Below, piece by piece: positions 1-10,245 of a stretch of 64,000 bases of DNA. The stretch is from Paragonimus westermani. Taxonomy: Eukaryota; Platyhelminthes; Trematoda; Plagiorchiida; Troglotrematidae. Position 1 is the first letter of the stretch. Every line of letters begins with the position of its first letter. Where the stretch lies: the NCBI GenBank assembly GCA_008508345.1, contig QNGE01000110.1:1-64000 (forward strand), given 5' to 3'. The notes beneath the pieces were generated by a model. It did not search any database. It was not told the origin of the DNA and saw nothing but the letters and a program-made list of their open reading frames with translations. Made by a program: the position numbers and the translations under genes.

Positions 1-400
1 AGTTGCATATAAATTAATAAAAATGATGCGAAGTAGCACAGATAGGCCAATCTTCTTTGAATGAAGGCACTGGTAATTTCTGAGTCTGAACGATTACACG
101 GAGTTCAGCTGCATTCGACGTTCGCTTAATTCAACTTCCCAACCGCTGTGTTGTTTGGTGTGTGAGGCAATCACCCTTAGCTTTATGTGGACCTTCTTAC
201 ATACTACAGTGACCATCTCTTCGGATGGTACATTTTGTCCACTATCTCTATCTATGAACCTTTTGGGGTAACCATTCGATTGTAAAACACTTCTGATTTC
301 ATTGGTACAATCGAAACCTGAACCAGAACACTCAAAGATGCTCCCAACCAATGTTACCAAACCCACTACGAACGTGTGTCTACAAGGGGTAATGCACCAT
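1..400 (-). pseudogene. Decayed Penelope-like element, linker and start of GIY-YIG, cut by window edge
   Basis: On the minus strand a frame running down from about 400 carries a V-G-L-V-T-L stretch, then E-I-R-S-V-L-Q-S-N-G-Y-P near 260-305. This matches the PLE linker in the same order as the intact copy at 19487-20302 (G-L-V-K-T-L, then T-N-G-Y-P). After a frameshift near 185-205 the next frame gives A-K-G-D, then R-T-S-N-A-A-E-L-R-V, P-V, C-A-T-S-H and F-Y-stop-F-I-C-N. These correspond to F-K-G-D, R-T-Y-A-A-A-Q-L-R-L and V-Y-Q-F-T-C of the intact copy. At least two internal stops and one frameshift make it a fossil. The rest of the GIY-YIG domain would lie left of position 1. The order of several motifs makes PLE ancestry likely; the exact family is not determined. 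Confidence 0.6.
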
Positions 401-3400
401 TTATGCGATTATATCGAACGTAACGACAGACATGTGGGCATTCAAAAAGATGAGCCGAGAGAACTGGCGGTTCTTTGTACTATTAAATTTCAGGTTCTCT
501 TCGACAACACAGTCTACGAGACGATTTTCTGATACGGTGCATGTACGTCATTCTACGTGATTGAACAATGGAGTGATCAGAACGGATACAAGCGCGAGTG
601 TTGCCCATTTGACTAGCGTTGTCTTTCGACTTATTCCATTGCATACCCGATGGAACGTAACTCAGTGCAACAGAGACTCCATCATTCAGGTGACAAAATT
701 CACATTACATTTAAACATATATGGTAAAACCGCGTTCTCCCATACTCTTGTGGTTTCAGGCAATTTTCTTGCAAAACATAGTGTCCGCAAATATTGCTCA
801 TGCTTGGCAACGACAGTTATGCTAATGTTTCAGGCCGAGTCATCAGTGTGTTGATGCCAATATAGCTGGAAGTTACGTCAAACTTTTAAAAAATGGATGT
901 CACACAAAGTTTTTGTGTGACACCTTGTGAATTGATGTTGCGAATACTTGGACAGGACTGATATTGGCTTTGAAGGGCTATCGGTCCAGATCATATGTGG
1001 AAGTTCACACGGGTTTTCCTCAAAATCTACTAGGCCATTCAATCACTGAAACTATCTTGCTCATTTCATGCAGTTTGCTCACAACCAATAAGTCTATTCA
1101 TCGGATATTCTCTTCTTCCTAGTCAGAGTGAACACGTCAATTGACCTGTCTTCTTCTGTGTCTGTAGCCTCAAAGTTCTGAATACAAAGTGTATACTTTC
1201 TAGGCGTCCATCCATTATTCTGAGCACAGCTGTGATTAAATTAGAAAGGATTGGCGGTTTCACATTTCGAAATCTTCGAGAAACACTGTTTGACTTGAGG
1301 AAGAGCGCTTGGTGTGCCATTCAATACGAGCTTTTTCAGTGAGCGATATGGCAATCACCTTTCATCTGATTTGCCCACTGATTCTAGGTTGTGAATTTGT
1401 TTACTTCAGTCCATAAAGTTAGGTGAGTTGCAAAACAACCGACTCTCATTGTCTCCCAGTCATGTTTATCAGCAGTAAAAAAAATTGTGTTTGTTCCAGA
1501 TGTAATTAAGAAAAGTCCGAATTGCTGTCTACGCTTTTAGAGGGAATCAAACGACAAAAGCTCTGTAGACGGAAGTAAAAATGCGAACAGCTCCAATGAA
1601 TTAGATTGACTGGCATCTCATGTTATAAGAGTAATTTAATTATATTAGTTGAAAACACTTACTACTTGATTGGAGGAAAAAAATCCATCATTGATTACGT
1701 AATGTAGGCAACAGCTAATCAACTGTTCTCTACCGGGCTCATTGAACACGGTGTTGTAAGCATTGGGGATTTGAATTCCTTCAAACTCGGAGTCGACTCT
1801 ACTTAGTCACTCAAACAATGGTTAAGTGGCGGCGTAAAAACAAATTGAAAAAAATTGTTTTTAAGTTTTATCAGGCCATTAGAAATGGACGAAAATCCTT
1901 GAAATTCAACGTTGTTGCTTCCTCCGGAAATTTGGTTTGGTGGAACGAGTGTGATTTGCCACTGGTGGTTGGTTACTACCGAACCTTGGTTATTGGGCTT
2001 TTAGCCACAACAGCATTTAGACAAAGACAAGAGCGCATTCAGTCGGTTGGTGAACCGATCGTACAACAAACGCATCAGTTGCGGATAAGTCAACACACTG
2101 ACCGGTTGTTAAAAATGTGACACGATCAAGACAAACAAGGATAACAGTCAAACTTAAGTCTTGTCTCCTGAGGCTGCTAACGACCAAAGATACCGCACAT
2201 TAAAACATTGTATTCAACTACCCTTGCTCCCTATGACTCCTGCGTGAGAAACATTATGGTTGCCGATAATTTATTCACTGCTAAGACCCACGAGGCTGAT
2301 CATGAGATGCTGGGACTCGGACCGCCACTCAGATAACGGATATGGAATGGCCTAGAGCGAATAACCTTCATTGAAACGGATGAAAGATAATAAAACAAGA
2401 ATAGGTGGAAGAGTTAGAATTGAGGTGGCTGCAGGGGGTTATGAACTGCAGCGTTTTTCCGGCAGGACTAACGTTTCTATCGGGCGATTTGAGTGATCAC
2501 AACTACCCAAATTCTGATACCCAAAAATTTCTACCGCATATTAATACAGATCACTTCAATGCGCCAGAATCTTGACGACAATAAGGTAATATTAATAGGA
2601 GCATAGTGTATTGGTTGAATCAACCAAATACGTCGCACGAAGTTTCTGGTGTGGCAGTGGCTCTGTCTATGTCGAACGCGTGTATTGATTAGAAATGGAA
2701 ATATTACATCAAACTTGATTCAGTCTAATCAACCAAGCAGCTGACCATGTTGATTCAATTCAGTTTCGATTGTTTCTCCATTGCTAAATGTGTTCTCATA
2801 TCTCACGACCAACAGAAGTGTACCGTGATATCCATGGTAAACTTCCTTCACCAGCGTCAGATGGACTCACTTTGTGACGGCGATTTTACTGTTTCGCTAT
2901 CATGTATGTCCGGTGGAAATAACTGCAGTCACATCTGTCATCACACGCTCAAATATATGAGCAAATCACTCGAAAGTTGCAATAATTGAAAAACTGTTAA
3001 TATTCTCACCTGACTGATTTACTATACTGTTTACAAGTGGCCTCAAATGACTCGTATCATTTCAGTAGCGCAACCTGGCAAATTATATAGCAGCAAGCTT
3101 TCAGTGAAAAACGGAATCGGACATGTTACTGGAGTTTAGTCTGGTGGATGCGATGGTTACATTGACACTTTCGAGATTACACGGAAAAGATATGTCTGGC
3201 AGACTTATCAGATATAGTTATTACCAGGTAACCAGACAACCGCTGCATAACACTCAAGAGATTATGGTAATTATCCGCTTGAACCTGGGAGCTGCAGCGG
3301 CTGGCTTTTGTTGACTAATAATGTAGTATGCTCACTTAAATTTACTTGTATTGATGATACCGATTTAATCATTTTCCGCACCAGACAAAAAAGGAAATCC

Positions 3401-6124
3401 ACTGGAGAGAATAAAACCGGCGGTTTATGTGAAAAATAACCGATATCCAATTCTTCACTCGACTGGATTAGTAGCAACTGATTATAACAAGCAGCACGAC
3501 AAGGGGTGGATTTTGGTATACCACTCAACGGTTACCAAGATGCGCGGCTAAACGCCAATTTCACTAACCTGTGAAGTGTGCTTGATGGATAAGTATACAA
3601 TAAATGACAAAATTTAGGGGTATCGCCATAACTACCCTTGCTGAATTTGATAGAATGATCTGCAACAAGACGACCACAACAGCTAATTGACATCTTGATA
3701 CGTCTGCAAGTGGTGCGCGATCGAATGCTCCACATGCGTGTAGCATGTGTCCACCGATCTAGTGGTACCCGTTCCCATGTGCTATCTCATCTACTGTATC
3801 AATCACCGTAAATCATCGTCCACACGTCCCACATACTCACTATGCGTACTTTGTAATGCTAGACAGACTCACCATTACCTGTTCTGTGGTGCTGCAGTAA
3901 AACGTTTGCATACCCAATTATCGCTTTTTCAAGCGATAAGACAAGCATATGGCGGCGAGAATAACATTTCAGCCGACACCGATTCGTGGCGGATATACTA
4001 CACTGGTTTATGACAAACGTCCATAACGCACCTTTATTACATAATCTACTCGCGGAAAAACTTTGTTTTATAACAGCGGTTATGATAGAGACCACTTTAC
4101 AACCTACATTCACCCACTTGCCGTGCTTGAAAATAACCGGCATACAGATGCTTTTGTAACCAGTGATCGACTCTAGCGGTAGCTCGGTCAAGAATGGCAA
4201 AGTAATTTGAAAACCAACAAACAAGGTGTAACACCAGCACAGTAATCACTGGACAGCACATGAGGAGAAAGACTACTTTTTTCCATGCCACGCTTTTTAT
4301 TTCATACAGTAAGTCAAAGCGCTAATGAACCCGCCAGAGGTGTGACCTCACGACCTCTCTCGGCTACTCCAGACACTGCCTCAGTGGTTTTGATGGAAAA
4401 GCTTGCAGGCAATTTTTATCTGGAGATAAAATATTCTGAACGTGCGATGAACTCTGTAATGTCGTGCACCATCCTACTGAGTTAATCGAAGAGCCCACTA
4501 AATTTTCCTCTATGGAGCCTACACTATATTCATAGTCTAACCGAGAAGGGCAATTCAGATGTATTAAGAAAAACTTGATTGCTGTTGGTTTGCTGCGTTT
4601 TCATGTGCACCCTATCAAGCATTCAGTTTAGTTGGTTGGATGTTAATAAAACCCGATGCCTCTAGAGCACTTTATTAGAGCCTTATCTGTTCAGTGCATA
4701 TCGACACAAATCGCTTGGAACATAGATGATCGGAATGATTATCCCACGTAGGCTGCTTGCCTGTTGTAGGCCATATGTTAACATGGAAGTTTACTGGCTT
4801 TTTTTAACCACCCATTTTAGCCCGTTTGCTATTAACAGCTTTTGATGGTAACTTTCTCGTAGTGAAATACTTTATACTTTGTTATATTAAAACGCTAAAG
4901 TAAATTCACGCTGATTCAACTGTTTATGCTGCGTGCTGTTTTGTGCCTGATATGTCTAATTTATATCACACCGATTTTATCAAGAAAAGCAGCAGGTATC
5001 TTAAGTGGTAGATTATTGCGGTTATTTAACAAAAGCAATCTTTTTACGACTTTCTTGTTTGTTAGCTTGAAATGTCCGGTGGCAAACCTATCCTAACCGA
5101 AAAAGATATGCATTATCTGCTAACGAATTCCTTTAATTCTTTCTCTTGAGTTATTACCCGTTGATTATACACCTGCCTATTCAAATTCCATCTGCGCGAC
5201 AGGCAGATTGCACGTGCGTCAGATGGTGCATCAGTAACATTCTTATCGTTAGATAGTTGACAGAGGCAAATCTGCTACAGGATTCATACAATCTGGCGAA
5301 ACCGATATAGTTGCTATGCAAAGCAGGCGATGAATATTAAGTACAATGGGGTCAAAAAAGAACTTCGAAGTTTTTGAATAACAAACAAATCATGAGTGCG
5401 TTTGGCGCAAGATCGTACCACCTATAATGTCAATATCTTAATATGTTAATTTCTGAAGTGTATTTTACTTATCCTCATCAGAAATCGTTGAGCAAATTTT
5501 ATTGAATTCGTGAGCAAGCACTTAATTTTGGACATAGAAAAGTGCAAAATTGCTCTCGGATCAGCTGCAGTAAGCTTGGTATGCTTGTCGTCTACGTTGG
5601 TATTTTGCAGGGCAGCGAATTACGTGAAGCCTTTTCGGTTTCTCCGTAATAATCTGATCGCATAGCTATCTTTGTTTATCTGTGCTGTGTGCAGAAACAA
5701 CCATGATGAATTTTGTGCAGTAACTGAAAACAAATCAACTCCATTGTCTTTCGTAACTAATACTGTCTGTGCAATGACAACTTCCTTCTTGGCATAGTTT
5801 GACAGGCTGTCGCCCACACTTGTACCCGAATGTTATAATGGACTCATTTTCACTGACTGGTGGCGGACAAGTTTCTGTTTACTAAATTTTCACCGATTTT
5901 CTTATCAATAATCTGTGTAACGCGTTAATTCACAATCAATGTGAGAAAGCAGTTTTATTGTTATTTTGTCGAAGATTGCTGTACAATTTCGAATCCTTCG
6001 ATTGCTTTTTCTAAAGATATTTGGACCTGGAATATAACCAATTTAACACCATAGCTTGAATGAGCGTCATCGTAGGGTAGGATTTATTAAGCAAATTAGA
6101 GTAAATCACCATCAGAAGGAGGGA
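401..6124. other. Intergenic stretch, no supported gene
   Basis: I find no recognisable coding region. Open frames such as the 121-codon one at 3859-4224 (minus) and the 100-codon one at 1818-2120 (plus) show no family motif and are within chance expectation for this much sequence. At 3352 a short plus-strand translation reads I-D-D-T-D-L-I-I-F, which resembles a reverse-transcriptase D-D box, but its flanks do not support it. A perfect small hairpin lies at 898-922. Confidence 0.5.
898..922. repeat. Perfect 11-bp inverted repeat (hairpin)
   Basis: The sequence TGTCACACAAA (898-908) is followed by a 3-base spacer and its exact reverse complement (912-922). It would form a tight hairpin. It has no T-run that would mark a terminator and no neighbouring gene, so no role is assigned. 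Confidence 0.6.
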
Positions 6125-6255
6125 TTACCAACGTAGATTGTGAGCTGGCACTGTGTGATCAGGTTATCACGTAAGTTCGAATGACCGGCATTTCTAAGAA
6201 TACGAGTCGTCGTTTAACGACTCAACAAAAGCTGCAAGATCTACTGTGCGGAAAT
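6125..6255 (-). pseudogene. Diverged PLE-like fragment, copy A
   Basis: The minus strand aligns by eye with 7150-7262 (minus) over about 100 bases. Shared blocks include TTGCAGCTTTT, ACGACTC, TTCTT and AAATG, and similarity is roughly 60-65%. Its best frame gives Q-L-L-L-S-R-stop-T-T-T, corresponding to the T-T-S-G-P-V-L region just upstream of GIY-YIG in the intact element. It is a decayed copy of the same repeat as the 7.1-kb fragment. The assignment to PLE specifically is inference. Confidence 0.35.
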
Positions 6256-7066
6256 CAACTAAAAATATTTACTAGTGTTGCAACGCATAAGAACAACTAA
6301 TACACTGCAAATTCGACAGACACCCACTGTCATCTTGAGAAAAGTGGCAGACGCTCATGTATTCAGTATACTTGCCTACTTCTCCATGTTTCTAGTGTAC
6401 TGTCTTCAGACGGACGCTGAATGACGCAAATATAGCCGCAGTCATCAAATAAGCCAACCCAATCAAGTAGTTGGAACTGTGGAACTAATGGTGTAAACGG
6501 TACGATCTCGTATTGAGGCACACCTCAAATTGTTTGCGTTCGTAGGATGCTATACAAAGACTGGCCACAACAGACCGTCAATGGTCCAAATTCACTACAA
6601 ACCAAAAGTAGAAGACCGGCAGGCAAGGCCGAGTCAACGAAATTCAACGGGATCGTTATAGTAGCAAATAAGTACCCAGCCTTCGGCAGACAGATTAGTT
6701 TTTTCATGCCGTCCCTTAAGAATGCTATGTTCGCAGAGGTTAGTAGGGAGCGACTTGACAGATAACAACATGTTTGTAGGCACGTGAGCGGAAGACAGTG
6801 AGTGGGAGGGGGTCTAGTAGAAGAATCCGTACCTTCAGATGCGAGATGTTAGAATGATAACAGGTGATTAGTTACACAGAGTCACGACAAGGGACGACAG
6901 GGGATCAGCTGAGGGAAATTGTGTTCTCAAGGAGTAGTACACTTGCTCAGACAGTACTGCGACCCTCCGACCCCGTCACCGCAAGAGTCTGAAAAATTCG
7001 AAGTACACATCAATTCGGGCCAGCTTCCGTTGAAAACATTTGCAGAATTAAGTGATCCTGCTTGGA
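6256..7066. other. Intergenic stretch between two PLE-like fossils
   Basis: No gene is recognised. Parts of 6760-7000 are richer in G and C than the surroundings, and overlapping open frames at 6525-6765 lie on opposite strands without any known motif. It could be more decayed transposon sequence, but nothing shows which. Confidence 0.4.
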
Positions 7067-7290
7067 CTATATGACTCGGAAACGAACTGGCAGGCAAAAC
7101 TGAAACACAGCGGTTTCTATTCCAGGGCGAAATTGATCCACATTGAAGAGACTGGACTGGTTTTGTAAGAACATGTTGACATGCAAGTTTGAATTATTGA
7201 CATTTTCAAGAACAGGAGTCGTGGTTCGACTAGACAAAAAAAGCTGCAATCCTCTGATCTAGGCTCGACACCAAACATTCGGGCTAACAA
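7067..7290 (-). pseudogene. Diverged PLE-like fragment, copy B (pre-GIY to GIY start)
   Basis: The minus-strand frame ending at 7067 reads Q-L-F-L-S-S-R-T-T-T-P-V-L and, further on, A-V-F-Q-F-C. In the intact PLE frame the same order is Q-L-R-L-F-H-T-T-S-G-P-V-L and then V-V-Y-Q-F-T-C, the first strand of GIY-YIG. In another frame just upstream, L-L-A-R-M-F-G resembles A-L-A-R-T-Y-A. The spacing between the two motifs is longer than in the intact copy, and there is a frameshift. Degenerate PLE is the best reading, with moderate doubt. Confidence 0.42.
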
Positions 7291-7634
7291 CAGCCCAGTT
7301 TTGAAAATATGCGTGTGAAGGGAACTCAGTTTAGGGCTGAAGCAAACCACAGGCCATCTGGGTGGCTATTTTGTAGCAAGGCGTTCATGAGCACAATCGA
7401 CCAAGAAACGTTATCAGGATTGCCCTGTAATGGTGAATCAAACGTATGTTTTTCACTCTGCTACCGGCTGCATCAATTGCACAAGATTTCTTTTAACAGT
7501 AATTTCCTTTATAATAGCAGTAATTTATTAGACTTGAGCTACATTGTGCGGTGAAGGTCTTTAGCTGGCAACGCAATGAACCAAGTGTACAAAACCAAAT
7601 GAACCGAATTACTAGTTGCTGCTTCACCGACAAT
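7291..7634. other. Unassigned sequence between PLE fossils
   Basis: An 81-codon plus-strand open frame (7309-7554) shows no recognisable motif. No repeat of the flanking elements was seen here. Confidence 0.35.
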
Positions 7635-7845
7635 ACTCAAATATGAAACACTGAGTTCACTTTACCAAATTCATCGGTGCAAAGTGAAGATATGTTGCGA
7701 CATGTTAACATTCCTTTTACTCTCATCAGTCGCAAACTTAAAAAATGCAAGTGTTATATATCAGAAATTTAGAGATAGGCAGGGGATGGACACACACAAT
7801 CACACCAACATATTGTGTCATGACCACCATGGCAACCCTATGGGT
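7635..7845 (-). mobile_element. Third PLE 3' tail, 5'-truncated
   Basis: On the minus strand the last codons of the PLE frame (G-L-P-W, CCATGG at about 7827-7833) are followed by a tail collinear with 10025-10245 of the left arm. It includes the motif TTGCGACTGATGA, 22 bases, TCGCAA (7695-7735), and then a degenerate second box CGATGAA where the arm has CTGATGAAG. Similarity stops abruptly just upstream of the final codons, near 7845, as expected for a 5'-truncated retroelement insertion. It is clearly older than the arm copies, with scattered substitutions and small indels. Confidence 0.65.
7695..7735 (-). ncRNA. CTGATGA-containing structured motif in PLE tail (diverged copy)
   Basis: On the minus strand TTGCGA is followed directly by CTGATGA, then 22 bases, then TCGCAA, the exact complement of the first hexamer. 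The arm copies at 10126-10166 and 19360-19400 have the same layout. The box corresponding to GAAA reads GAAT or GGAA here. Hammerhead ribozymes are known in PLE terminal repeats and share the CUGAUGA and GAAA boxes, but I cannot draw a convincing stem II, so catalysis is not supported. Confidence 0.3.
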
Positions 7846-8654
7846 TTAAATTAATATTGACTGAGAGATTAGCATCACTTGCCAAAAAAATCCAGGTTTG
7901 CGGAGTGGAATATTTCGTAACCAGTTGCCATACTTATGTATATGAAGAAGATGGAACTGTCAAGTTTCAATGCTAAACGCAGGCTGAGAGCACGGAGATG
8001 AAATATGCTGTTGATGCGCTCAGCAATCTCAAGGGTAGCGCTGACCACAATGGACTTCTTTTGACCGTAGTTGGAAGGGCTGCAGTTTGGTGGTGCACAC
8101 TATAATTAGTTACAGTTTATTTGGTTCACTTCGGATTCTTAGTGCACCAACACGGCGAAACTAGCAAAATAAACATTCATACGATGACATATAAGCTAGA
8201 GTAATCATGATGAGAATAAAGCAAACTTTTCTCAGGTCAAGAGCCGAGAAAAGGTCAACAATATACGGACTGTAAAAAATGCACAAGTATGTCATCGGGA
8301 AAGGCTCAATATATTGTGAATTTCGGACAAGACGCACTATTAATCTAATTAGAAAACCTGACGATATCAGTGTAGCTGCAGCGTTTACTGATGAAATAGA
8401 GGAAATATTTGAATCAGCGCGAAAAATTCGGAAAATCAAACAAAAAACGAATGTTGCGTTTGATTGGTAGCGACATATTTGAGAGGAAGAAATTCATTTC
8501 CGTGAGTGAATACGACTGATGTCAACTGGCAAAAAAATAAAGTGATGGGTATTTCGAAAGATTCATATAATATGAACATAAGTTTGAAGGTAAAAATATA
8601 GCGAAAATTGTTTGGAAAAATTTAGGCTGGTGATATTGGCTAAAAGACATATCA
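7846..8654. other. Left outer flank of the inverted duplication
   Basis: No supported gene. A 63-codon plus frame (8279-8470) is rich in charged residues but has no family motif. The last bases before 8655 do not resemble the sequence just beyond the right arm (from 20872), so the two outer flanks are unrelated and no target-site duplication is visible. Confidence 0.45.
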
Positions 8655-8841
8655 ATTGCTTGCGTGCTGAACATACAGCTCCATCCGAGACAAATGTGAA
8701 GTCGCCAGTGGATTGGCATGTCACAGAGCAAACCTCAATTTTGATTGCATCTCTGACAAAGAGGAAGCATCTGGTTCTCACCTTCAAGAAGAAAGCACAA
8801 AATCAGAGTTGCTCATCTTGAAACGAAGTCGCGGAATACAT

Positions 8842-9060
8842 GATTTTGTCACGCTCAATGTGAGGTCAGTATCTTGGTTGTTAACAGTCCTGCGCACATC
8901 CCAATATAGCACCCTTGAGAGCACAGCAATTCCATCAAAAACAGTGCAACCAGAAAGCTGGAGGTCATTGATTTCACTTTGAGACTGACTACCTCAGCTT
9001 TATACAGGAGGGAAACTTCTCTTACTGGGTGTAGTCAAACATTAGCTTGATTAAACAGCC
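8842..9060 (+). pseudogene. LINE endonuclease-like fragment (left arm)
   Basis: Within an 89-codon frame (8713-8982) the stretch F-V-T-L-N-V-R-S-V (from about 8845) resembles the start of the apurinic-type endonuclease domain of flatworm LINE retrotransposons, which commonly begins T-L-N-V-R-S-L. E-S-T-A-I-P-S-K-T-V follows where such proteins have an E-T-R box, but the gap between the two is shorter than usual. A stop follows at 8980, and out-of-frame text continues to about 9060. No reverse transcriptase follows; the next recognised sequence is PLE at 9193. The similarity is short, so chance is possible. Confidence 0.35.
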
Positions 9061-9192
9061 AAATTTGAGCCGTCTAGCTGTTTGCTTATTGAGTTGCATC
9101 GGGAAGAATTATTGGGCAAGCAGCAGAACTGGTCGTTAATCCCCTTCTAATCGATGACGACCCGTACTCACATTATACAGACAGACCTAATA

Positions 9193-10039
9193 ATGGATGT
9201 GATTACCATTCGACAAGCAACGCATGCATTCAACGATAAGGGATTGGGCGACAGTATTACAACGCTCAGATCACCGCAAAGCAACGTGGGGTGGCCAATA
9301 TCTGCAGTTTTCTAGTTATGATCCTATTGCATACAAACGGGGTTTAGTTAAGACACTGTTTCAGAGAGCCAAACGTATTTGTACTCCGGACACTCTGAAG
9401 ACAGAACAGGAGTTGTTGAGGCGAACTTTATTAACAAATGGATATCCCGACAAATTCATTGATGCACATAATACGGTGAAGAAGAGCACTTAGCTTGTAC
9501 TGACGGCTCAAACGAAGGATGGTTGCCTATTCTTGCCATTCAAGGGTGATCACCTATCCAACGACATAAAGCACAAATTAAAATCTGCCCTGGCTCGAAC
9601 GTATGCGGCTGCGCAGTTGCGCTTATTTCATACCACTAGTGGACCAGTTCTCCGCAAACGCAAAAGTAGTTTGTCAAACTGTTCTGTGTCCCATGTTGTG
9701 TACCAGTTCACTTGCAGTTGCAGTGACGTTTACATAGGCAGAACAGACCGACAACTATCACAGCGAGTCGCGGAACACATCCCGAAGTGGTTGAAACATC
9801 AGATGACGCACCAGTCCCAAATTGACGCATTGACTACTCGAAATCCAACGTCATCGATTGCAAAACATCTCATGACAACAGGTCATCAAGTTGACCCGGT
9901 TAACTCATTCAAGATACTGTTGCGCAACCGAAATCCGAAGTTACTAGCCTTTTGCGAAGCGATTCTCATTCGAACTTACCAACCGACGTTATGTGCACAG
10001 AAGTGGTTGAAACAACCGGTCGGGTTGCCATGGTCATGA
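9193..10039 (+). pseudogene. PLE 3' coding portion with GIY-YIG, broken copy (left arm)
   Basis: The frame starting at 9193 (M-D-V-I-T-I-R-Q) matches the end of PLE reverse transcriptase (F-L-D-V-x-x-T-R) and is then frameshifted near 9260-9290. The frame from 9224 carries the linker (T-W-G-G-Q-Y-L, N-G-Y-P-D-K-F-I), and a TAG at 9491 interrupts it where the right arm has GAG. The same frame reopens (internal ATG at 9533) and continues through the complete GIY-YIG region to a TGA at 10037-10039. Compared with the right arm it carries six amino-acid-changing or nonsense differences within 35 bases (9488-9522) and eight silent ones nearby. It cannot make the 271-residue product. The reverse transcriptase proper is missing upstream. 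Confidence 0.8.
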
Positions 10040-10245
10040 TTACATAATAAGTGGTGTGCTTGCAAGTGTGTCTAGTCCCTGTGTGTCGTTAGATATTTGA
10101 TGTATATAACTGGCATGTTTTACGTTTGCGACTGATGAGAGTAAATGAAAAGTTAACATATCGCAATATATGCCTTCTTTTTGCCCTGATGAAGTATTAC
10201 AACTAACTGTGGAACCAAATATTACTGACTATGTTAAGTGGAAAT
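10040..10245 (+). mobile_element. PLE 3' untranslated tail (left arm)
   Basis: The region after the stop codon matches the diverged tail at 7635-7845 (minus), which shows it belongs to the element and is not just flank. It contains two CTGATGA boxes, at 10132-10138 and 10186-10192. The second, preceded by TTGCC, resembles boxes I know from PLE termini but lacks a nearby GAAA. The element's 3' end cannot be fixed precisely; similarity to the third copy fades at about 10245. Confidence 0.6.
10126..10166 (+). ncRNA. Hammerhead-like motif candidate in PLE tail (left arm)
   Basis: TTGCGA (10126-10131) and TCGCAA (10161-10166) are perfectly complementary and enclose CTGATGA (10132-10138) and GAAA (10147-10150). 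A GTTAAC self-complementary hexamer sits where a hammerhead would have stem III. Established knowledge: minimal type I hammerheads occur in PLE terminal repeats. Against it, the 8 bases between the two boxes do not form a stem II. An RNA structure conserved for another reason is equally possible. Confidence 0.35.

Noticed and set aside
3859..4224. 121-codon minus-strand open frame
   Set aside because: No recognisable domain, overlaps other frames on both strands, and its length is within chance expectation for 64 kb.
8384..8440. CTGATGA followed by GCGCGAAAA, as a hammerhead candidate
   Set aside because: No complementary flanks for stems I and III were found; likely chance.
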